Source: an uncultured Bacteroidota bacterium (lineage in GTDB: Bacteria; Bacteroidota; Bacteroidia; Chitinophagales; Saprospiraceae). From it: a DNA stretch of 48,169 nt. Shown in pieces: positions 15,100 through 21,343 of the stretch. The position numbers were made by a program, and so were the translations under genes. The notes beneath the pieces are model-generated. The model did no database searches and was not told the origin of the DNA. It saw only the letters and a program-made list of their open reading frames with translations. The stretch is taken from the NCBI GenBank assembly GCA_903933805.1, contig CAIZLM010000220.1, positions 1 through 48,169 on the forward strand, written 5' to 3'. Numbering within the stretch: position 1 is the stretch's first letter; each line of letters starts with the position of its first letter.

Positions 15100-16479
15100 C
15101 TACGCTTGTATTTCGTAATACCGGGCGCCCAAGGTGACGCCTTCTTGACCGATGTGATCCAGGGCCCAACGGCCCTTTTGGGTCAGGACGGTTGTTTGCT
15201 GTGTTCCCTTGTGCAGTGCTTCGTACTGATCATAGTCAATAGCCTGTCGCTGTGCTATTTTTTCAAAGACTTTGAAATGTCGCACCACGTTTTGCCAATC
15301 TTTTTGGACAGTGGCCTCAAATACTTTTGCTTTGGATCCGCTGCCGTAGGCGATAAATCCGAATCTTTTTTTGTCTAGGGCGGTATTTTCTGCCAAGTCG
15401 CACTCGAGGGTGCTCATCAATGCCAGGAAAATGGAGGCGGTGTAGAGGTTGCCTGTTTCTTGGCTTGCGCGCTGCGCTTTTTCGAGTTTTTCGGCCACGA
15501 ATTGTTTGTAAAGTGCTGATTCACTCACAGATTTCATGAAAGCGGCTTTGGCTTTTTCTTGGTTTTTTGGATCTGGGTCGGAGGATATATCTGGTATTTG
15601 GAGATTAAATTTTTGAACATCTTTGTCCCAGGAGCCTTTTTCCATGCGTTCGGTTACGAACTGTTCTACGAACATCCGTTTGGCATGAAAAGCGTAGGGC
15701 AGGTGAAAAATCATGCGGGCCCAGCGTTCGGATAGTGCCGGAAATTGTCCGGTTTTCATGACGCCATCTTGGGTTGCGCGGCGGCGGAAATCAGCCAGCG
15801 CTTCCACCATACGGTTTTGGTAGCATTGGTTGGAATATTGGCCGTCGAAAACAGGGGTTTCGCAATATTGTTCTCGGCGGGGTTTGTAGAAGTCGTGGAC
15901 ACTTTCCATGGCCACTCCGAAGGTACGTTGCACAGCCAAAAGTCGTGGTTGGGCTTTGATCAACATGGCTACGGCACCGGCGCCCTGGGTATATTCTCCG
16001 GTGGATTGTAATTCGTATTTTGCGATATCGCTGGCGACCACAATGCCGATGTTCCGTTGGTCGGCGGCTACCCAGTCGAGGGTAATGTTTAGGGCATCTA
16101 CCGCACCGATGCAGGCGAAGGTCATATCCAGGACGTCACAGTGTCGGAAACAATCAGCGCCCCATTGTTTTTCCAGTCGTTTTTGTGCCATTTCAACGGC
16201 ATAGGTTGCGGTGGGCTTGGCGCCGTCGAGGGCGCTCTCAGTCCCGAGGTAAACGCGTCCAATTTGGCGAGGATCGAGGTTGTTGCGTTCGATCAGCTCC
16301 ACAATGGCTTCGGCGGCCATGGTGGCGGCATCTTCATGAACATCGCAAATAGCCATTTTGTACAATCCCAGTCCGCGGGACAGTTTTTCGTAAGGTATTT
16401 CGCGTTTTTCAGCGAGCGTGCGGATGTCCAAGAAAAGTTTCGGCACATAAAGCGCCATGTCGTCGATACCGATGGTCAT
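15100..16479 (-). CDS. mvaS: Hydroxymethylglutaryl-CoA synthase
   Basis: 459 residues, thiolase fold. It condenses acetyl-CoA with acetoacetyl-CoA to HMG-CoA, the entry to the mevalonate route for isoprenoids. The N-terminal MTIGIDDMALYVPK start, HEDAATMAAEA, the nucleophile segment TFACIGAVDAL (Cys123), SDIAKYELQSTGEYTQGAGAVAMLI and the C-terminal GFIAYGSGSKAKVFEA are all typical of the Bacteroidota branch of the family. The active-site context ACIGAVDA differs from the ACYGAT/ACYGGT of firmicute and animal enzymes. PksG-type beta-branching enzymes are related, but no polyketide gene is nearby. It is divergent from the gene at 16713. A near-consensus TAACTTCG box at 16609-16616 may serve it. 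Confidence 0.88.
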   Translation of the reverse strand: MTIGIDDMALYVPKLFLDIRTLAEKREIPYEKLSRGLGLYKMAICDVHEDAATMAAEAIVELIERNNLDPRQIGRVYLGTESALDGAKPTATYAVEMAQKRLEKQWGADCFRHCDVLDMTFACIGAVDALNITLDWVAADQRNIGIVVASDIAKYELQSTGEYTQGAGAVAMLIKAQPRLLAVQRTFGVAMESVHDFYKPRREQYCETPVFDGQYSNQCYQNRMVEALADFRRRATQDGVMKTGQFPALSERWARMIFHLPYAFHAKRMFVEQFVTERMEKGSWDKDVQKFNLQIPDISSDPDPKNQEKAKAAFMKSVSESALYKQFVAEKLEKAQRASQETGNLYTASIFLALMSTLECDLAENTALDKKRFGFIAYGSGSKAKVFEATVQKDWQNVVRHFKVFEKIAQRQAIDYDQYEALHKGTQQTTVLTQKGRWALDHIGQEGVTLGARYYEIQA

Positions 16480-16517
16480 GGTTTGATTTTTATTGTCGGT
16501 TACTGATTAGAATTTTT

Positions 16518-16540
16518 GGCAGCAGTATTACCTTGCTGCC
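16518..16540. other. Inverted repeat in the mvaS leader
   Basis: GGCAGCA (16518-16524) and TGCTGCC (16534-16540) form a 7-bp stem upstream of mvaS. It could be an operator or leader hairpin; no family is recognised. Confidence 0.25.
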
Positions 16541-16712
16541 AGATGAAACGAATGGTGAATGTTGGAGAGGGCTGAATAAACCGGTGGTGTCGGCAATGGT
16601 ACGGGGTGCGAAGTTAAGTCGCTCAATTGATTTGTCGGTAAGTCGAAATGAACGAACGTTTTTTCGGTTCTTTGCGCTGCCAAACAGTTTTTATTGCTAA
16701 ATTGTTTACATT

Positions 16713-17282
16713 ATGCCAAAACTTGATGATCAAATGAAGGTTGCCATTGTAAAAATGCCGGCGACTGAGAAAGACAAGTTGTTGTTGCGGCTCATAGCCA
16801 AGGATGAAAAATTGGTACAGCGACTAATATTTGAACTCTTGGAGGGGGGGGCGACTTGTGATGCGCGAGCAGCGGCATTAAAAAGTCAAATACAGGAAAG
16901 TTTGCAGCAGGGTAGGGAGTACCAATTGTCTCCGGGATTGCTGTTGATGTACCTGCGCAACTGGAATGCTCGCATTGCAGAACACGTTCAAGCAACGAAA
17001 GATAAGTCAGGCGAGGTATCGCTTACCTTGTTTATGTTGGCAGAAGCGTTTCGCATCCACCGGAGTATGCTCGATGGCTTTTCAGATTTCCGCAGCGATA
17101 CGTTGGCGCCGTATGTGGTAAAACGGACCAAAACGATCCTCGGTAAGGCCCAAAAACTCCATGAGGATTATTATATTGAGTTTCGCCGTGACGTTCAGGA
17201 ATTGCTGCAACAGATCTGGTCCTTTCGTCCTACGGCGAATTATGCTAAAAAAGAAGGGCTACCCAAAAGTTGGGATTATTAA
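16713..17282 (+). CDS. Conserved helical protein of unknown function
   Basis: 189 residues, no signal peptide or membrane segment, rich in Leu, Lys and Glu and predicted by eye to be almost all alpha-helical. Segments such as LLLRLIAKDEKLVQRLIFELLE and AQKLHEDYYIEFRRDVQELLQQ suggest a cytoplasmic repeat-like helical protein. I do not recognise the family. It lies 33 nt before the pyrR start on the same strand and may be co-transcribed with it, although a promoter-like box lies in between. The ATG at 16713 is the first good start after the divergent mvaS gene. Confidence 0.6.
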   Translation: MPKLDDQMKVAIVKMPATEKDKLLLRLIAKDEKLVQRLIFELLEGGATCDARAAALKSQIQESLQQGREYQLSPGLLLMYLRNWNARIAEHVQATKDKSGEVSLTLFMLAEAFRIHRSMLDGFSDFRSDTLAPYVVKRTKTILGKAQKLHEDYYIEFRRDVQELLQQIWSFRPTANYAKKEGLPKSWDY

Positions 17283-17301
17283 AATTGTGCCCGAAACCCC
17301 G

Positions 17302-17309
17302 TACTTTTG
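17302..17309 (+). promoter_or_regulatory. -7 box directly at the pyrR start
   Basis: TACTTTTG matches TAnnTTTG exactly but ends only 6 nt before the ATG at 17316. If used, the mRNA would start at or very near the ATG (leaderless). Confidence 0.4.
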
Positions 17310-17315
17310 CATCCA

Positions 17316-17879
17316 ATGCAAGCTGGAAAAATACTGCTAAACCACGATCATTTTGCCCTCGTTATCGAGCGCCTTTGCCACCAGTTGCTGGAAGACTGGG
17401 GTGATTTCTCCCACGCCTGTATCATTGGCATCCAACCACGTGGTGCTCTGCTTGCCAACAGGATTCACGTGCGACTCCAGGAGTTACTCGGCAATCAGCA
17501 CATTGAATACGGGAAATTAGACATCACATTTTACCGAGACGATTTTCGCATGGCGGAGGGAGGCCCCTTGATGCCTCATCCCAACGAAATTGATTTTGTT
17601 GTCGCCAATAAAAAAGTACTGCTCATTGACGATGTGCTTTACACCGGCCGGACGATTTCAGCGGCCTTGTCGGCCCTCCAACATTACGGGCGCCCCAACG
17701 CTGTGGAACTGCTGGTACTGGTTGATAGGCGCTTCAACCGCCAGCTACCTGTTCAGGCCGATTACGTGGGTATCAGCGTGGATGCGCTTGATGAGGCATA
17801 CGTCAAGGTGCGGTGGCAGGAAAAGTATGGCGAAGATGCAGTGCTACTGTTTGACAAAAAACAGGACGCTGCGCACTGA
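17316..17879 (+). CDS. pyrR: PyrR-type phosphoribosyltransferase
   Basis: 187 residues, type I phosphoribosyltransferase. The PRPP loop VLLIDDVLYTGRTISAAL (residues 101-118) with DDVLYTGRT, the IIGIQPRGALLA segment and LDITFYRDDF follow PyrR closely. In firmicutes PyrR binds pyr mRNA as an attenuator and has weak uracil phosphoribosyltransferase activity; in Bacteroidota the regulatory role is not well established. No pyrimidine biosynthesis gene is adjacent. The ATG at 17316 matches the family N terminus; the TTG at 17307 overlaps a promoter-like box. Confidence 0.88.
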   Translation: MQAGKILLNHDHFALVIERLCHQLLEDWGDFSHACIIGIQPRGALLANRIHVRLQELLGNQHIEYGKLDITFYRDDFRMAEGGPLMPHPNEIDFVVANKKVLLIDDVLYTGRTISAALSALQHYGRPNAVELLVLVDRRFNRQLPVQADYVGISVDALDEAYVKVRWQEKYGEDAVLLFDKKQDAAH

Positions 17880-17935
17880 TTTTTTACACCTGCTCATATT
17901 TCAGGCTTTTGTAGGAAGACTTACTAGACGGAGCA

Positions 17936-18490
17936 CTAGGATCTTTGTTTCCAGATGACCTCTTCTGCTTTTAATTCTTGCGCCAATTTCCTGGCCAGTA
18001 CAAAAAACCAGTCAGAAAGTCGGTTCAAGTACCGCAGTACCACATCGTCCACTGGCTCACCGGCTTGCTCCAAAGCAACCGTCAGCCGTTCAGCGCGGCG
18101 GCAAATGGTGCGGCAAAGGTGGCAGTAAGACACGGTTGTATGCCCCCCTGGTAGGATGAAATGCCGTAGTGGGGGGAGGGTTTCATCCATGTCATCCATG
18201 TCTTTTTCCAGCAATAAAACATCGGTTTCAGTCAAATCGGGAGCAGGGAGGCTTTTTGATGGGTCGGATGCCAAATGTGCACCGACGGAAAAAAGGCGAT
18301 GTTGCACCGTTTCGAGCATGGTTCGAACGTGTGTCAATGTGGTGCCATCGCGCAAGAGCCCGATGAACGCGTTTAATTCGTCCACCGTACCATAAGCATC
18401 TACCCGCAAATGGCTCTTGGGCACACGACGCCCCCCAAACAGGGCTGTTTCTCCGTTGTCTCCAGTTTTGGTGTAAATGCGAAAAGCCAT
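17936..18490 (-). CDS. Cob(I)alamin adenosyltransferase, PduO type
   Basis: 184 residues. It transfers the adenosyl group of ATP to cob(I)alamin to make coenzyme B12. Motifs: YTKTGDNGETALFGG (ATP loop) at the N terminus, the AYGTVDELNAFIG helix, FILPGG, CRRAER and the C-terminal YLNRLSDWFFVLAR. These are the diagnostic PduO/MMAB features, and the length is normal. The start is the ATG before AFRIYTKTG. A short repeat copy (18537-18613) lies 46 nt upstream, between the start and a possible promoter box, so it would be in the leader. It is convergent with pyrR. Confidence 0.92.
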   Translation of the reverse strand: MAFRIYTKTGDNGETALFGGRRVPKSHLRVDAYGTVDELNAFIGLLRDGTTLTHVRTMLETVQHRLFSVGAHLASDPSKSLPAPDLTETDVLLLEKDMDDMDETLPPLRHFILPGGHTTVSYCHLCRTICRRAERLTVALEQAGEPVDDVVLRYLNRLSDWFFVLARKLAQELKAEEVIWKQRS

Positions 18491-18536
18491 AGTAGGAATT
18501 TTTGGAGTGGTCAGTTGCTAGTAGGAAATATTCAAG

Positions 18537-18613
18537 GTAACTGGTTAGGTGGTCGCGACGGAGATGAAAAAGTGGGCCTTTTGGGCCAGAGAGCGTGCCT
18601 CCCAACCAGTTAC
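18537..18613 (-). mobile_element. MITE-like element, short form (copy F)
   Basis: 77 bp, ends GTAACTGGTTAG and CCAACCAGTTAC. Flanks TATTCAAG (18529-18536) and TATTTGAG (18614-18621) match at 6 of 8 positions, an aged target duplication. It lies in the probable leader of the cobalamin adenosyltransferase gene. Confidence 0.85.
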
Positions 18614-18620
18614 TATTTGA

Positions 18621-18662
18621 GAAGGGTTGACAAACAACCGCGAAGTTATTTGTCAACCCTTC
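18621..18662. promoter_or_regulatory. 14-bp inverted repeat enclosing a promoter-like box
   Basis: GAAGGGTTGACAAA (18621-18634) is perfectly complementary to 18649-18662. The 14-nt loop contains TAACTTCG on the minus strand (18641-18648), one base from TAnnTTTG. It could be the terminator of the minus-strand gene ending at 18698, or an operator around the promoter of the adenosyltransferase gene. Confidence 0.45.
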
Positions 18663-18697
18663 CCAGTGCCGTTAAAAACGAAGTGCGGCACAAAAGA

Positions 18698-19300
18698 TTA
18701 CTGGTTGCCTTTCCCTTGTTCCTCCTTCGCTGCTTCTTTGGTGGAAGGTGTTGTTGGGTTGATGCTTAGTTCGAGCGCTTTCACTTCTTTTTCTTTTCCG
18801 CTGTGTGGATTGGAATTGAGGCAAGAGCTGTCCATATTCGAATAATTGATGGGAGCAAAAGGTTCTCCATGGAGTACGGCCCAAGTGGTGGGCGCCCATT
18901 CAGCGATGGGTTTGCGGAGTTCAACCTTCTGGGTGCGAGCCTGAGCCAGTTGGAGGCGATCGAGGAGGACTGATTTCAGTTTGGGTTTTGCCATGTTGAC
19001 GGCTGCTGCAAAAGGCAAATCGCCACCGGAAAGCAGGAGCTCCAACAGGGTAACGCTGTGGTCCAGCGCAGCTTTTCCATCAACTGTTCCGCTGAACTCC
19101 AGCAGTTTGAGGGTAGCTTTATAGTCGCCTTGTTTGGCTTGGCTGAGCTGATCTACGTATTTAAAATTGGCCCAACCGGCGGTACTGAGTACGGATTCAA
19201 AAACAGTTACATCAACGTCGGTATTGTTGTTTTGAGCCACCAATGATTGCGTGGTGAAACAAAAAAAGCAGAGCGTGATGGCTAGGAAATTAGCGTTCAT
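18698..19300 (-). CDS. Secreted protein of unknown function
   Basis: 200 residues. Residues 1-22 are a signal peptide ending in SLVAQ. The middle part is helical; the last 45 residues are polar with Lys, Glu and Pro and look disordered. No catalytic or binding motif is seen and I do not recognise the family. It stands alone between the adenosyltransferase gene and yebC, with a hairpin after its stop and a degenerate repeat copy upstream. Confidence 0.6.
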   Translation of the reverse strand: MNANFLAITLCFFCFTTQSLVAQNNNTDVDVTVFESVLSTAGWANFKYVDQLSQAKQGDYKATLKLLEFSGTVDGKAALDHSVTLLELLLSGGDLPFAAAVNMAKPKLKSVLLDRLQLAQARTQKVELRKPIAEWAPTTWAVLHGEPFAPINYSNMDSSCLNSNPHSGKEKEVKALELSINPTTPSTKEAAKEEQGKGNQ

Positions 19301-19328
19301 AAAAACGATTTTGGATGATTATTAGATT

Positions 19329-19380
19329 GTAATTACTCAGAGGGTATGTTGTCTGGCCCAAAAAAGCCCATTTTTTCGAC
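19329..19380 (+). repeat. Left half of a degenerate MITE-like element (copy G)
   Basis: After a decayed GTAATTACTCAGAGG end, the stretch TGTTGTCTGGCCCAAAAAAG and CCCATTTTTT matches the left arm of the element almost exactly. The right arm is missing. Confidence 0.6.
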
Positions 19381-19505
19381 TTAAAATCAATCAAGTAATG
19401 AGACGTACAAGATTTTAGAATGCAAATGTGCACGTTTTTTTTGAAAATATTTACCTTACAACGTTGGCTATTGCCAGTATGTTTTTTTGTTGCGAACGAA
19501 AAGCA

Positions 19506-19513
19506 TACTTTTG
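19506..19513 (+). promoter_or_regulatory. -7 promoter box for yebC
   Basis: TACTTTTG is an exact TAnnTTTG match, 42 nt before the ATG. Confidence 0.6.
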
Positions 19514-19555
19514 CGCCACTTTAACAGTATTCACCCTTTCAAATAACAACTTCGT

Positions 19556-20272
19556 ATGGGACGCGCGTTTGAATTCCGCAAAGAAAGAAAATTTAAGCGT
19601 TGGGCCGGCATGGCCAAGACTTTCACCCGAATAGGCCGCGAAATCGCGCTAGCTGTAAAATCCGGCGGCCCCAATCCTGAGTACAATTCCCGTCTTCGGG
19701 TAGCCATTCAGAATGCAAAGTCGGCCAACATGCCCAAGTCAAACGTGGAAAGTGCCATCAAAAAAGCTTCTGGCAAAGAAGCTGAAAATTTTCAGGAAGT
19801 ACTGTACGAGGGCAAAGGCCCTTCCGGTATTGCGGTGTTGGTTGAAACAGCCACAGACAATCCCACCCGTACGGTTGCCAACGTGCGCATGTATTTTGAT
19901 CGCTGTGGCGGAGCACTCGGCACCTCCGGCAGCGTTACTTTTTTGTTTGTCCATAAAGGCGTTTTTAAAGCAAAAGCAGAAGGCCATGATTGGGATATGC
20001 TGGAATTAGAACTGATTGACGCTGGATTGGAAGAAATTCGCCGCGAAGAAGACGAGGTCGTTTTGTATGCTGATTTCAAGGATTTTGGCACTTTGCAAAA
20101 AGCGTTGGAAGACCGCGGTATCGAAACAACCAGCACGGCACTGGAGTACCTGCCCACCACCACCAAAAAATTGGATGATACCGAAATTGAACAGGTCATC
20201 AAACTCATCGATCGTCTCGAGGAGGACGATGATGTACTCAATGTGTACCACACCATGGACATGTCGGAGTAG
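19556..20272 (+). CDS. yebC: YebC/PmpR family DNA-binding regulator / translation factor
   Basis: 238 residues, full length. The N-terminal MGRAFEFRKERKFKRWAGMAKTF, then GREI, GGPNPEYNSRLR, AKSANMPKSNVESAIKKA and the EGKGPSGIAVLVE strand are the family hallmarks. YebC proteins bind DNA in some species and have been linked to relief of ribosome stalling at proline runs in others. The Bacteroidota version starts MGRAFEFRK, not MAGHSKW as in E. coli. It has its own promoter box and a strong hairpin 24 nt after its stop, so it is monocistronic. Confidence 0.93.
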   Translation: MGRAFEFRKERKFKRWAGMAKTFTRIGREIALAVKSGGPNPEYNSRLRVAIQNAKSANMPKSNVESAIKKASGKEAENFQEVLYEGKGPSGIAVLVETATDNPTRTVANVRMYFDRCGGALGTSGSVTFLFVHKGVFKAKAEGHDWDMLELELIDAGLEEIRREEDEVVLYADFKDFGTLQKALEDRGIETTSTALEYLPTTTKKLDDTEIEQVIKLIDRLEEDDDVLNVYHTMDMSE

Positions 20273-20296
20273 TACCGTTTTTTATTCGACAGATAA

Positions 20297-20344
20297 CAAA
20301 ACAACGATCGCCATTCAGCTTGCTGGGTGGCGATCGTTGTTTTG
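20297..20344 (+). terminator. Terminator after yebC
   Basis: Arms CAAAACAACGATCGCCA (20297-20313) and 20328-20344 are perfectly complementary over 17 nt with a 14-nt loop; the right arm ends in TTTTG. Confidence 0.75.
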
Positions 20345-20387
20345 ACATATAACGCAGCAGCTTGGCTTCAAACGGCAACTTTATTAA

Positions 20388-20403
20388 CTACCCAACCAGT
20401 TAC
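20388..20403. repeat. Terminal remnant of the MITE-like element (copy H)
   Basis: CTACCCAACCAGTTAC differs from the element end CCACCTAACCAGTTAC at two of 16 positions. Nothing further inward is conserved. Confidence 0.4.
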
Positions 20404-20518
20404 TTATTTTGTAAATTTTCATTTATCAATAAACAGAATTTAATGTTGTATTGAACGATTATTGTCATCGTTTACAGAATATTAATTTAAAAAATTCGTT
20501 TTAAAGCCTAATTAACCG

Positions 20519-20526
20519 TATTTTTG
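20519..20526 (+). promoter_or_regulatory. -7 promoter box for the CBM48 gene
   Basis: TATTTTTG fits TAnnTTTG and lies 55 nt before the ATG at 20582. Confidence 0.55.
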
Positions 20527-20581
20527 CAGCCTTGAAAACGATTCGAATATTTTTATCAACCTAAACTTGAAAACAACGCTT

Positions 20582-21010
20582 ATGACAACGAAGAAAGTAA
20601 CCACCAAAACAGTAGCCGCCGAACAACTGGACACTCCAATCAAAGCAACGAAACAAGCCAAAACCCAAACGATAGCAACGGTAGAAAAAGCAATAACACC
20701 CGCGTCTGGCAAGAAGGCCGCGGCAGCCCCAAAATCAGTGCCCACGTCAAAAGTTACATTTACATTGCCAAAAGAAGCGGTTGAACAGGCAGAGACAGTA
20801 GCCGTTTTGGGCGACTTCAACAACTGGCAAAACGGCGTGACCCTCAAGAAACAAAAAGACGGATCTTACGCGGCGTCCATCGAACTCGAAAAAGGCCGTA
20901 CCTACGAGTACCGTTTTCTCATCAACGGGGAAAAATGGGAGAATGCCTGGAACGCAGAAGCATACAAACCAACACCTTTTGGCGCATTTAATTCCGTCGT
21001 TACAGCCTGA
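20582..21010 (+). CDS. Stand-alone CBM48 (AMPK glycogen-binding-like) domain protein
   Basis: 142 residues. Residues 1-60 are rich in Lys, Thr and Ala and probably disordered. Residues 61-142 form a carbohydrate-binding module of the CBM48/AMPK-beta type: VAVLGDFNNWQNG, KKQKDGSYAASIELEKGRTYEYRFLING and the closing FGAFNSVV. The two tryptophans and the GDFNNW motif are those used for binding alpha-glucans such as glycogen. No enzyme domain is attached, so it may be a glycogen-binding adaptor. Glycogen genes are not in the window. The ATG at 20582 follows a promoter box; a TTG at 20567 is less likely. Confidence 0.82.
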   Translation: MTTKKVTTKTVAAEQLDTPIKATKQAKTQTIATVEKAITPASGKKAAAAPKSVPTSKVTFTLPKEAVEQAETVAVLGDFNNWQNGVTLKKQKDGSYAASIELEKGRTYEYRFLINGEKWENAWNAEAYKPTPFGAFNSVVTA

Positions 21011-21058
21011 TTTTGTCCAGATAACGCCCTCAACAGAAAAGCTACCGATTTCTATTGC

Positions 21059-21066
21059 TATCTTTG
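21059..21066 (+). promoter_or_regulatory. -7 promoter box for the Nfu-type gene
   Basis: TATCTTTG, exact TAnnTTTG match, 28 nt before the ATG at 21095. Confidence 0.6.
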
Positions 21067-21094
21067 CCCTTTATTTTTTAAGTTTACGGACAAC

Positions 21095-21343
21095 ATGAGG
21101 GACAGACAGATATTACTAAACCGCATTGAAGACGCACTCAACAGTATTCGTCCGCACCTTTTGGTAGATGGTGGGGACGTTGAGTTCGTGGAGCTTACTG
21201 ATGATATGCACGTGAAAATAAAGTGGTTGGGCATGTGTGAATCTTGTAATATGTCGTCCATGACCCTTCGTGCCGGTATCCAAGAAGCTATTTGCGGAAA
21301 TGTACCGGAAGTGGTGGGCGTTGAAGCGGTGAATGGTATTTGA
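21095..21343 (+). CDS. NifU C-terminal-domain (Nfu) iron-sulfur carrier
   Basis: 82 residues, just one Nfu domain. LVDGGDVEFVEL and the cluster-binding CxxC of GMCESCNMSSMTLRAGIQEAI (Cys48 and Cys51) define the family. Such small proteins hold a [4Fe-4S] cluster between two subunits and pass it to target enzymes; iron-sulfur targets in this window include the KOR-associated flavoprotein. It has its own promoter and ends directly at the stop of the next, convergent gene with no spacer. Confidence 0.92.
   Translation: MRDRQILLNRIEDALNSIRPHLLVDGGDVEFVELTDDMHVKIKWLGMCESCNMSSMTLRAGIQEAICGNVPEVVGVEAVNGI

Larger units (their letters stand above)
20273..20581. other. Intergenic region between yebC and the CBM48 gene
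   Basis: Contains the yebC terminator (20297-20344), a terminal remnant of the repeat family (20388-20403), about 115 bp of AT-rich sequence without visible coding capacity, and the promoter box of the next gene (20519-20526). Confidence 0.7.
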
